A DNA stretch of 17,281 nt from JAFLCM01 sp964510955 (GTDB lineage Bacteria > Planctomycetota > Phycisphaerae > Phycisphaerales > UBA1924): NCBI GenBank assembly GCA_964510955.1, contig CAZEDW010000061.1, forward strand, positions 1-17,281. The letters are read 5' to 3'. The translations under genes were made by a program, and so were the position numbers. This document shows positions 1 through 6,900 of this stretch, piece by piece (position 1 is the first letter of the stretch; the number at the start of each line of letters is the position of its first letter). The notes beneath the pieces were generated by a model, which saw only the letters and a program-made list of their open reading frames with translations, made no database searches and had not been told where the DNA came from.

Positions 1-1
1 C

Positions 2-343
2 CTCGGGCTGGCGCTGGGCGGCGTGGGCATGGGCGGCGTCGGCGCGGGGGTGATCGGCTTCGGCGGGCTGGCCGCGGGGGTGTTCGCCACCGGCGGGCTC
101 GGCGCCGGCTACTACGTCCGCGCCGGCACGGGCTTCGGCCCGCACGTGCTCGACGCCGTCCGCAAGGACCCCGGCGTGCAGCCGGCGTTCGACGCCCTCG
201 CCTGGCTGCTGCCGATGCAGGGGATGACGCCGATGGCGTTTTATGTGAATATGGCGGTGGTCGGGGGCTGGGTCGCCATGGCCGCGCTCCTGGTGTTCGC
301 CGTCGGGGTCTTTCTCCGGAAGGAACCCGTCGGCAGAGTCTGA
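2..343 (+). CDS. C-terminal part of a Gly/Ala-rich membrane protein (5' truncated)
   Basis: The reading frame is open from the first bases of the window to a TGA at 341-343, so the real start lies outside. The visible ~113 residues begin with a Gly/Ala/Val-rich hydrophobic stretch (GGVG, GFGG, ATGGLGAG) that could be one or two small-residue membrane helices. A more polar segment with an FGPHVLDAVRKDPG stretch follows, then a clear last transmembrane helix (about GGWVAMAALLVFAVGVFL) and a short positively charged tail. I do not recognise a family and see no catalytic motif. It ends 24 bp before kynB on the same strand, so the two could be co-transcribed, but nothing in the sequence links their functions. 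The ATG at 23 is only an internal Met in this frame. Confidence 0.6.
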   Translation, partial: LGLALGGVGMGGVGAGVIGFGGLAAGVFATGGLGAGYYVRAGTGFGPHVLDAVRKDPGVQPAFDALAWLLPMQGMTPMAFYVNMAVVGGWVAMAALLVFAVGVFLRKEPVGRV

Positions 344-367
344 ACGGTTGATCGCACGGGGCAACTC

Positions 368-994
368 ATGGCGCGCAAGCTCATCGACATCTCCCCGCCC
401 ATCGACGAGCACCTGAACGTGTGGCCCGGTGACGCCGCGCCGACGCGGACTGTCACGGGGCACATCAAGGACGGCTCGACGGTCACGACCAGCGTGCTGC
501 GGAGCACGACGCACATGGGCAGCCACGCCGATGCGCCGAGCCACTACGGCCTGGGCGCGCCGGACATGCACCAGATGCCCATCGACCTGTACGTCGGCGA
601 GTGCCAGGTCGTCGGTGTGAACATCGAGCGCGGCAAGCGCGTCCTGCCCGAGCACGTCGAGGCGGCCATCGATGCGCCGCGGGTGCTGATCCGGACCGGG
701 ACGTTCCCGGATTTCACCAAGTGGAACAAGGACTTCGCCGGTCTGAGCCCCGAGCTGGTGGACCTGATGTTCGAGATGGGGGTGAAGCTGATCGGGGTTG
801 ATACGCCGAGCGTGGACCTGTTCGATTCCAAGGACCTCCCGGCGCACAAGGCGTTTCTGCGCCACGAGATGGCGATCATCGAGGGGCTGGTGCTGAAGGA
901 CGTGCCCGACGGGATGTACGAGCTGATCGCGCTGCCGCTGCGGCTGGTCGGGTTCGACGCCAGCCCGGTGCGGGCGGTGTTGCGGGAGCTGTGA
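368..994 (+). CDS. kynB: Kynurenine formamidase (arylformamidase), cyclase family
   Basis: Hydrolyses N-formyl-L-kynurenine to L-kynurenine and formate, the second step of oxidative tryptophan breakdown, in the cytoplasm. The 208-residue product has the usual KynB length. Family features are the N-terminal DISP..D...WPGD stretch (residues 7-22), the metal-binding motif THxGxHxDxPxH (seen as THMGSHADAPSH, residues 48-59), GVDTPSVD (143-150), a histidine at 160, a glutamate at 172, and the ending DASPVRAVLREL typical of KynB. His49, His53, Asp55, His160 and Glu172 are in place to bind two metal ions. The close match along the whole length favours KynB over the wider cyclase (PF04199) family, whose other members act on different amides. 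No kynA or kynU is visible, so the pathway assignment rests on the protein alone. It converges on the large exported-protein gene with only 6 bp between stop codons. The Shine-Dalgarno is weak (ACGGGG). Confidence 0.88.
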   Translation: MARKLIDISPPIDEHLNVWPGDAAPTRTVTGHIKDGSTVTTSVLRSTTHMGSHADAPSHYGLGAPDMHQMPIDLYVGECQVVGVNIERGKRVLPEHVEAAIDAPRVLIRTGTFPDFTKWNKDFAGLSPELVDLMFEMGVKLIGVDTPSVDLFDSKDLPAHKAFLRHEMAIIEGLVLKDVPDGMYELIALPLRLVGFDASPVRAVLREL

Positions 995-1000
995 CCGGGC

Positions 1001-4000
1001 TCAGCGCCGGCGCCGGGCGGCGACGAGCAGCGAGAGCACGGCGAGGCCGGCGGCGCCGGGAGTCGGGATCTGCGTGACGCGGATCGAGGCGAAGGCGCTG
1101 GAGTAGAGGACCTCCCACTGGACCGGCGCCCCGGCGACGGTGACGGCGCCGAGGAATGAGCCGGTGCGCGAGTTGTAGTCGAGCACGCGGAACGTGTCGC
1201 CGATATTGGGCAGGTAGCTGCCCAGCAGCGAGACGCGGATGGTGCCGTTGAGGGCGGCAGCGCCGGTCACCTGGAGGTTGTCGTTGCTGCCGATGGCGCC
1301 GATTTCAATGCCGATGGCGCCGGTAGCGGCCTGCGTGAGGTTGCCGTTGATTCTTAACTGACCGACGGACAGTCCGGGGTCGATCTCGCCCTGGTTGAGC
1401 AGACCGGTGGCGCCCTGGGCCGTGACGTTCAGAATGCCGCCGCCCTTGACGATGCCGCCGAGCTGGTTGGTGATTGTCGCACCGGTGATGGTGGTGGCGT
1501 TCGAGGTGATCTGGAGCACGCCGGAGTTGACGTGGGCCGCGCCGGCGAAACCGACGCCTGCCAGCGCGTTCGTGGAAAACGTCCCGCTATTGTGCAGTTC
1601 GGCGATGACGTTCCTGGCGCCGCCGGCGCCCTGGATGATGCTGAAGGTGCCGGAGTTTTCGAGCACGCGCCCGTCGTTCACGACGAGGTTGGCTTGGGCG
1701 TTGACGAGCGAGTCGAGGGTCATCGTTCCGGTATTTGTGAGGGAAATCGTGGACGTGACATTTGCGTGCAGGGCGCTTTCGCCGCGGATTTGCAGGATTT
1801 GGCTGGGGTACACCAAGCCGCCGGTGATCGTTGAGTCGCCGCGCAACACCACCGCACCGGATCGGTCGAAACCGTAGTCTATGGCTAGGGTGCTGTTGGT
1901 GAGGCGGACCAGGCCGGTGATCGTGCCGCCTGCGAAGTAGAAGACGTTGCTGACGATGTCGAGCGAGCCGTCGGCGTCAAGGGTGCCGTCGTGCTGGGTG
2001 AAGGTCTGGTTGTTGCCGTTGATGCTGAGATTTCGCCCCGAGAGGATGTTGAAGTCGCCGTAGTTGAAGTAGCTGCCGCCGGAGCGGTCGAAGGTGGCGT
2101 TCGCGTCGATATTGACCACGCCGGTGTTGTTGAGTCGCCAGCTGTAGCTCCGCTGCCCGCCGGCGCCGGCGTTGATGTTGAGCGTGCCCTTATTGAAAAG
2201 AAAGCTGCCGCCGAAGCCGCCGGGGACGAAGTTGATCGTCATGTTGGCGTTGGCGTTGACGATGGAATCAAAGGTCAGGGTGCCCCTATTGGTAAAGGAC
2301 GTCGCGGCAACAATGCTGGTATGCAGGCCTGACTCGCCGCGGACCAGAACCGTTTGCCCGGCGGCGATGTCGCCGCTCATCGCGCCCGATCCACGGGTCA
2401 GGATGGTCCCGTCGCTGGTGCCGCCGATATTCAGCGTGGAGTGGGTCAGGCGCGGCGTCCCGGTCATCGTCCCGCCGTTGAAGTTGAAGGTGTTGCTCAC
2501 GATATCGAAGGTGCCGTCGATGTCGAGCAAGCCGGCGTTCTGGTTGAAGGTCTGGGCGTTGCCGCTGATGGTCAGGGACCGCCCGGCGAGGATGTTGAAG
2601 GTGCCGGCATTGGTGTGGACGCCGTTGCCGCGGTCGAAGGAGGCGTTGGCGTCAATGTTGACGGTGCCGCCGGAGTTGTTGAGGTGCCAGTTGTAGCTGC
2701 GTCCGCCTCCCGAGCCGGCCAAGACGTCGATGGAGCCGGTGTTGGTGAGGACGCCGCCGCCGCTCACGGTCATGTTGGCGTTGGCGTTGACCGTGGAGGT
2801 GAAGGTGAGGTGGCCGGCGCTGGTGAACGAATCGGCCGCGACGAGGCTCGCGTGGAGACCTGACTCTCCACGGAGAAGGACCGACTGCGCGCCGGAGACG
2901 TTTCCACTCACGGCGCTGGAGCCGCGGAGATGGAACGAGCCCGCGTTGGTGGTGCCGATGTTCAGCGTGCTGTTGGTCAGGCGCGGCGTGCCGTTCATCG
3001 TGCCGCCGTTGAAGTTGAAGGTATTGCTGTCGACGTTGAAGCCGCCCTGGATGTTGAGGGTTCCGGCGTTCTGGTTGAAAGTTTGGGCGTTGCCGCTGAG
3101 GCTGAAGGTGCGCCCGGTGAGGATGTTGAAGGTCCCGGAGTTGTTGTGGACGGCGTTGCCGCGGTCGAAACTGGCATCGGCGTCGATGTTGACGGTGCCG
3201 GTGGTGTTGTTGAAATGCCAGTTGTAGCTGCGGCTGCCGCCGGCGCCCTGGTTGACGTTGATGGTGCCGGTGTTGGTGAGGACGCCGCCGCCGTTGACGG
3301 TCATATTTGAGTTGGCGACGACGGTGGAGGTGAAGGTCATCGTGCCGGCGTTGGTGAACGAGTCGGCGGCGCCGGTGTGGGCGTGGGTGCCGGACTCGCC
3401 GCGCTCGAGATAGGTCTGGTTGGCGGAGATGTCGCCGGTGATCGCGGAGGAACCGCGGAAGTAGAAAGACCCGGTGTTGGCGGTTGAGAGGTTGAGGGTG
3501 GAGTTGGTGATTGTGACCTGGCCGGCGATGATGCCGCCGGAGAAGTTGAAGGTGTTGCTGCTGACGACGAACGCGCCGGTGGGATCAACGGTGAGGGTTC
3601 CGCCCGACTGGTTGAATGTCTGGGCGTTGCCGCTGAGGCTCAAGGTGCGGTTGGCGAGGACGTTGAAGGCGCCGTTGTTGGCGTGGACAGCGTTGCCACG
3701 GTCGAAGGAGGCGTCGGCGCCTACGTTGAACGTGCCGGTGGCGGAGTTGGCGAGGTGCCAGTTGTAGCTGCGGTTTCCGCCGGCGCCCTGGTTGACGTTG
3801 ACGGTGCCGTTGTTGGTGAAGACGCCGTTGCCGTTGACGGTCATGTTGGCGTTGGCGACGACGGTGGAGGTGAAGGTGAGGGTCCCGTCGTTGGTCCAGG
3901 AGTCGCCGATGCTGGCGCTGGCGTGGGAGCCGCTGACTCCCTGCACGGTGATCGAGCCGGTGTTCGACAGCCCGTTGTAACTGGACGATCCGCGGGACAG

Positions 4001-4414
4001 GAGCGAGCCGGCGACGCCGACATTGAGCGAGCCCGCCCAGTTCGAGCCGAACCACTGCACCGCGCCGGCCGTGATGCTGGAAGCGCCGGTGATGGTGAAG
4101 TTCCGGCCCGACGCGGTGAAGGTGGCGTCGGTCGAGTTCAGGGTGAAGGCGTCGAGCGTCCGGTCGGAGTCGAGGGTGACGGTGTAGAGCGCCCCCGTGG
4201 CATCGATGGTGGCGGTGTTGCCGGCGCCGCTGGGGACGACGCCGCCGGCCCAGCGAGCGGGTGAGCTCCAGTTGCCGCTGGTGGCGTTGAGCCAACTGAT
4301 GTCGGCGGCGCGTGCGGGCCTCGGCGCGAGCAAGGACGCGCAGGAACCTGCGGCGAGGACGACCAGCGCCGTGCGCGAAACCAGCCGAACCGGCGAGCGA
4401 TTGGAGTACAACAC
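1001..4414 (-). CDS. Large exported passenger-like repeat protein with C-terminal sorting tail
   Basis: A 1137-residue secreted or surface protein of unknown role. It starts with GTG at 4412-4414, with AGGAG six to seven bases upstream. Residues 1-36 are a signal peptide (basic start, hydrophobic core, cleavage expected after PARA). Residues ~39-75 (SWLNATSGNWSSPARW) are the opening seen in many autotransporter-passenger-like and PEP-CTERM proteins. From residue 160 there are five tandem units of about 177-185 residues rich in Asn, Gly, Thr and Ser, predicted to form a beta-helix; unit 5 decays part-way. Residues ~1010-1105 (GEIDPGLSVGQL, then NDNLQVTGAAALNG and GDTFRVLDY) resemble the last passenger domain of this class. 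There is no outer-membrane beta-barrel. Instead the end is IPTPGAAGL, a hydrophobic stretch and RRRR, a PEP-CTERM-like sorting signal. It follows the Lgt-like gene after 154 bp, so it probably has its own promoter, but I found no good -35/-10 pair. Confidence 0.85.
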   Translation of the reverse strand: MLYSNRSPVRLVSRTALVVLAAGSCASLLAPRPARAADISWLNATSGNWSSPARWAGGVVPSGAGNTATIDATGALYTVTLDSDRTLDAFTLNSTDATFTASGRNFTITGASSITAGAVQWFGSNWAGSLNVGVAGSLLSRGSSSYNGLSNTGSITVQGVSGSHASASIGDSWTNDGTLTFTSTVVANANMTVNGNGVFTNNGTVNVNQGAGGNRSYNWHLANSATGTFNVGADASFDRGNAVHANNGAFNVLANRTLSLSGNAQTFNQSGGTLTVDPTGAFVVSSNTFNFSGGIIAGQVTITNSTLNLSTANTGSFYFRGSSAITGDISANQTYLERGESGTHAHTGAADSFTNAGTMTFTSTVVANSNMTVNGGGVLTNTGTINVNQGAGGSRSYNWHFNNTTGTVNIDADASFDRGNAVHNNSGTFNILTGRTFSLSGNAQTFNQNAGTLNIQGGFNVDSNTFNFNGGTMNGTPRLTNSTLNIGTTNAGSFHLRGSSAVSGNVSGAQSVLLRGESGLHASLVAADSFTSAGHLTFTSTVNANANMTVSGGGVLTNTGSIDVLAGSGGGRSYNWHLNNSGGTVNIDANASFDRGNGVHTNAGTFNILAGRSLTISGNAQTFNQNAGLLDIDGTFDIVSNTFNFNGGTMTGTPRLTHSTLNIGGTSDGTILTRGSGAMSGDIAAGQTVLVRGESGLHTSIVAATSFTNRGTLTFDSIVNANANMTINFVPGGFGGSFLFNKGTLNINAGAGGQRSYSWRLNNTGVVNIDANATFDRSGGSYFNYGDFNILSGRNLSINGNNQTFTQHDGTLDADGSLDIVSNVFYFAGGTITGLVRLTNSTLAIDYGFDRSGAVVLRGDSTITGGLVYPSQILQIRGESALHANVTSTISLTNTGTMTLDSLVNAQANLVVNDGRVLENSGTFSIIQGAGGARNVIAELHNSGTFSTNALAGVGFAGAAHVNSGVLQITSNATTITGATITNQLGGIVKGGGILNVTAQGATGLLNQGEIDPGLSVGQLRINGNLTQAATGAIGIEIGAIGSNDNLQVTGAAALNGTIRVSLLGSYLPNIGDTFRVLDYNSRTGSFLGAVTVAGAPVQWEVLYSSAFASIRVTQIPTPGAAGLAVLSLLVAARRRR
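1500..3937 (-). repeat. Five tandem ~0.53-0.55 kb coding repeats
   Basis: Internal repeats of the exported protein. Using the recurring G-E-S-x-H pentapeptide as the boundary, units begin at protein residues 160, 340, 517, 694 and 879, that is at plus-strand positions 3937, 3397, 2866, 2335 and 1780. The periods are 180, 177, 177 and 185 residues. Each unit carries in order: ESGxHA, a NANxNMT segment, a GAGGxRSYNWH segment, DANASFDRG, SGNAQTFNQ, SNTFNFNGGT, and LTNSTLNI. Units 2 and 3 are the most alike. Unit 4 has an insertion near FVPGGFGG. Unit 5 keeps the start (ESALHA, QGAGGARN) and then diverges. At DNA level the SYNW-encoding segment recurs at 3758, 3218, 2687 and 2138, which confirms the spacing. 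Unit ends are approximate. Confidence 0.85.
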
Positions 4415-4568
4415 GTCTCTCTCCTGACCCCTGTGCGCGGGGTGTTCCCCTGACCACTGGCTCTTGGTCCGGCGGCCTGTGCTGGCGCGCGGAACCCTCC
4501 AATCCTAAGGTACACCGATAATCTGGAGCACGCAAGCCGAATGTGGGCTGCCGCCGAGAAAACCCGCG

Positions 4569-5309
4569 CTAACTTACGAAGATCGGCCGCTCAGGGGATG
4601 GGCACTTCATCACTTGGTACCGCCAAACCCCGAACAGAGCGATCCCGGCGGCGACAAGGTGATAGCCGGAGATCGGGCCTAAGCCCGGGATGGGCGGGTT
4701 GTCGCGGGCGAACTCGTGAGCGAAGCGGAATACCCCGTAGGCGATGAGGTAGATGCTGAAGCGGTTGTTTGTGTGGCGGCGCTTTGCGGCTGCCCAGAGG
4801 GCCCAGGCGAGGAAGGCGAGGCTAAAGGCCATCTCGGTGAGCGACGCGGGCCAGCGGGGAATGCCTGATTTGTCGGGGAGGGTCCACCAGTGCGGTGAGC
4901 ACGCGACGCCGAGGCAGCAGCCGTGGACGAGGCAACTGACGCGCCCGAGCGCGATGCCGAGCGGGGCGATGATGGCGAAGCGGTCGCCGGTGGAACGGGT
5001 GACGTCGACGAGCTTCTTGCCGGATTCAACGCCCATGTAACCGCCGAGCAGGGCGCCGGTGATGCTGCGCCCGGCGAGCAGTGCTGCGAGATCGTCTTTG
5101 ACGCGCCAGCCTTCGGCGAGGAGGAAGGCGAGCTTGGCGCCGAGCAGCGCGCCCAGCAGGCCGAAGGCGTAGATGACCAGGAGCTTGGGCTTGGGTACTT
5201 CGCGTGAGGGAAGGAACCACCAGACGGCCACGGTGAGTAGTAGTGAGGCGGGGAGGATCCATGCGTTGGGCGAGACGGGCTGCATCGCGTCCCAGAGCTT
5301 CTGCATCAT
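4569..5309 (-). CDS. Lgt-like integral membrane protein (prolipoprotein diacylglyceryl transferase family)
   Basis: A 246-residue protein with about seven hydrophobic segments. True Lgt moves diacylglyceryl from phosphatidylglycerol to the lipobox cysteine of prolipoproteins at the inner membrane. The family signature region is seen as LGRVSCLVHGCCLG (residues 121-134), with a partner arginine in YGVFRFAHEFARDN (191-204). E159 and GPISGYHL (211-218) match the later conserved blocks. These keep the two arginines that anchor the active site in Lgt. The HGGLIG motif of Lgt is replaced by TGALLGG (84-90), so its histidine is missing, and the protein is shorter than typical Lgt (about 260-330). 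It has a Cys cluster (C126, C131, C132, C137). Its ATG overlaps the TGA of the radical SAM gene as ATGA, which indicates translational coupling. I infer an Lgt paralogue acting on lipids with its neighbour rather than the housekeeping Lgt, but a divergent true Lgt cannot be ruled out. Confidence 0.75.
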   Translation of the reverse strand: MMQKLWDAMQPVSPNAWILPASLLLTVAVWWFLPSREVPKPKLLVIYAFGLLGALLGAKLAFLLAEGWRVKDDLAALLAGRSITGALLGGYMGVESGKKLVDVTRSTGDRFAIIAPLGIALGRVSCLVHGCCLGVACSPHWWTLPDKSGIPRWPASLTEMAFSLAFLAWALWAAAKRRHTNNRFSIYLIAYGVFRFAHEFARDNPPIPGLGPISGYHLVAAGIALFGVWRYQVMKCPSPERPIFVS

Positions 5310-6862
5310 CTCGTTGCTCCGAGAATGGTGAGCGGAACGGCGCCGGGCTGCTCGTTCGTCGTGCGCTTCAGGCCGAGGCCCGGCGCGCCGCCGTGGAGGT
5401 AGTAGCGGCAGAACGAGTCGAGCGAGCCGTCGGGTCGGATGACGTGGGTGCAGCAGCGGTCGATGCGGTCCTGGTCAAAGGTCCAGGCGTCCATGAAGGG
5501 CTTGATGAAGATGCGGAAGGGGGACTCGGGGCGGAGTTCCATGCCCTTGATGATGTCGCCGAGCGGCTCGGCCTCGCAGCCGCAGCGGGCGAGGTCTTCG
5601 AGGCGGTAATCGACGCGGTCGCGGAGAAAACCCTGCATGGATTTGAGGTCGACGAGACTGGACAGGGAGACGATGCGGGCGGGCTCGGTGGCGGGGGCGG
5701 GAGGGGGGAGGAGAGATGTGGGATGTGGGAGGTCGGATGTGGGATGTTGGGGAGGTGGGGGTGAAGAGGCGAGGCGGAGGAGGTAGCTGATGGTGTGGCA
5801 GTTGGGGTCGCCGCAGGGGAGCGGGGTGAAGTCGGCTTCGGTGAGGAGGCCGCGGGATTGGGCGACGCAGGCGAGGACGATGTCGCCGACGGAGATGGGC
5901 GCCGACGGGCCGGTGTGGACGCGGCCGCTCTGGAACATGGGCTGGAAGACGACGCCGCGGCAGTGGGGGCGTTCGAGGCCGAAGCGGAGGGCGTCGCCGA
6001 GGTGGGGGAGGGTGTCGGGGGTGACGACCATCGCGAGGGTGGAGGGGACGCCGAGGGCGCCGGACAGGTCGATGGCGCGTCGGCGGGTTTCGCGGAGGTC
6101 GGCGCCGCGGAGTTCGCGCTGGCCTTGCTCCTGGACGCCGTCGAACTGGACGTAGAGCTCGAACTTGCCGCGGGCGCGTCGGAGGGCACCGAGGCGCTCG
6201 CGGAAGAGTGCGTCGGTGGCGAGGCGCACGGCGTTGGTGTTGATGAGGACGTAGCCGATGTCCTTGCGGTCGAGGGACCACTGAAGGAGCCGGAAGAACT
6301 CGGGGTGGAGGGTGGGTTCGCCGCCGGAGAGCTGGAGGATGTCGATGAAGCCCTTGCGCTCGAGGACGCCGGCAACGCGGCGCTGGAAATCATCGAAGCT
6401 GACGGCGTCGGTGTGGTCGCCGGTGCCGATCGGGGAGGAGGCGAAGCAGGTGGGGCAGGTGAGGTTGCAGGAATCGACGATCTCGATGAGGGCGATGCAG
6501 GTGGAGAGGGTGTCGAAGGGGTTGTCGCTGTGGGCGCCGACGGGGAGCGTGGGGGACGGGCCGCAGCCGCAGCCGGGGCCGCAGCAGGAAGTGGCGGCGG
6601 TCGAGGGCTCTTGCGCGGCGCCGGGCGAGTTTCGGGGCGAGCCGAATGATGGGAAGTAGAAGCGGGGGTTGTTGGCGAGCGTGACCTCGAAGTCGCCGTG
6701 GGCAGGGCAGCGCTTGGACATGACGATGCGGTTGTTGCGCTCGTGGACCTCGGCGGGGATGTCGAGGTTGCAGGCGGGGCAGCGGCTGCGGGTGGACTTG
6801 AGCGCTCGCGTGGCGGCGTCGGTGGCATCCGCGGTCAGGTTAGGGCGTGACGGGTCTTGCAA
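5306..6862 (-). CDS. Radical SAM enzyme, Tes-like (COG1964-type Fe-S oxidoreductase)
   Basis: About 518 residues if translation starts at TTG 6862. An N-terminal rubredoxin-like or zinc site (C28-P-A-C31 and C52-P-A-H55) is followed by the radical SAM cysteines in SCNLTCPTCFASS (C132, C136, C139), then LSGGEP (178-183) and a beta strand ending in FDGV. Additional cysteines near the C-terminus, CGDPNC (~345-350), CGC (~425), DRCCTHV (~468) and SFCRYY (~484), suggest auxiliary Fe-S clusters. This architecture is that of the family including archaeal tetraether lipid synthase and bacterial relatives proposed to couple lipid tails, which is established for the family but not for this member. No ATG lies before the first Cys pair. 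TTG 6862 (AAAGG seven bases upstream), CTG 6838, or TTG 6904 overlapping the previous stop are the candidates. A Pro-rich linker (~355-385) is encoded partly by a heptanucleotide repeat. It overlaps the Lgt-like gene by ATGA. Confidence 0.82.
   Translation of the reverse strand: MQDPSRPNLTADATDAATRALKSTRSRCPACNLDIPAEVHERNNRIVMSKRCPAHGDFEVTLANNPRFYFPSFGSPRNSPGAAQEPSTAATSCCGPGCGCGPSPTLPVGAHSDNPFDTLSTCIALIEIVDSCNLTCPTCFASSPIGTGDHTDAVSFDDFQRRVAGVLERKGFIDILQLSGGEPTLHPEFFRLLQWSLDRKDIGYVLINTNAVRLATDALFRERLGALRRARGKFELYVQFDGVQEQGQRELRGADLRETRRRAIDLSGALGVPSTLAMVVTPDTLPHLGDALRFGLERPHCRGVVFQPMFQSGRVHTGPSAPISVGDIVLACVAQSRGLLTEADFTPLPCGDPNCHTISYLLRLASSPPPPQHPTSDLPHPTSLLPPPAPATEPARIVSLSSLVDLKSMQGFLRDRVDYRLEDLARCGCEAEPLGDIIKGMELRPESPFRIFIKPFMDAWTFDQDRIDRCCTHVIRPDGSLDSFCRYYLHGGAPGLGLKRTTNEQPGAVPLTILGATR
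5715..5749 (+). repeat. Heptanucleotide tandem repeat (GATGTGG)n inside the radical SAM gene
   Basis: Five consecutive 7-base units read GATGTGG, GATGTGG, GAGGTCG, GATGTGG, GATGTTG on the + strand. They lie in a purine-rich, G-rich stretch (about 5690-5770). On the coding (-) strand they encode two copies of a peptide heptad, HPTSDLP then HPTSLLP, in a proline-rich linker between the radical SAM core and the C-terminal cysteine region. The same unit, with the same kind of degenerate third copy, recurs at 10531-10562. Confidence 0.85.
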
Positions 6863-6900
6863 GCGTGGGCCTTTGCTGCGGGTGGGACGCCGGGCGTGGT

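Noticed and set aside
1500..3937. CRISPR-like array
   Set aside because: The repeated segments are ~0.53-0.55 kb coding units with continuous reading frame, not 25-40-bp repeats with unique spacers. No cas genes are present.
1395..4264. Several open frames on the + strand opposite the large exported protein
   Set aside because: They recur with the same spacing as the protein repeats and are mirror images of the repeated coding strand. None has a ribosome site or a known fold.
1001..4414. Classical autotransporter (type V secretion)
   Set aside because: The passenger-like repeats fit, but there is no C-terminal beta-barrel ending in an aromatic residue. The end is a hydrophobic helix with RRRR.
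4415..4568. Promoter for the large exported protein (TTGCGT, 17 bp, TACCTT on the - strand around 4500-4540)
   Set aside because: Each box matches the consensus at only three of six positions, which is expected by chance; not listed as a feature.
5368..6828. A 486-codon Ser/Pro/Ala-rich - strand frame within the radical SAM gene
   Set aside because: This is a shifted reading of a GC-rich gene, with no motif. The correct frame carries all radical SAM cysteines.
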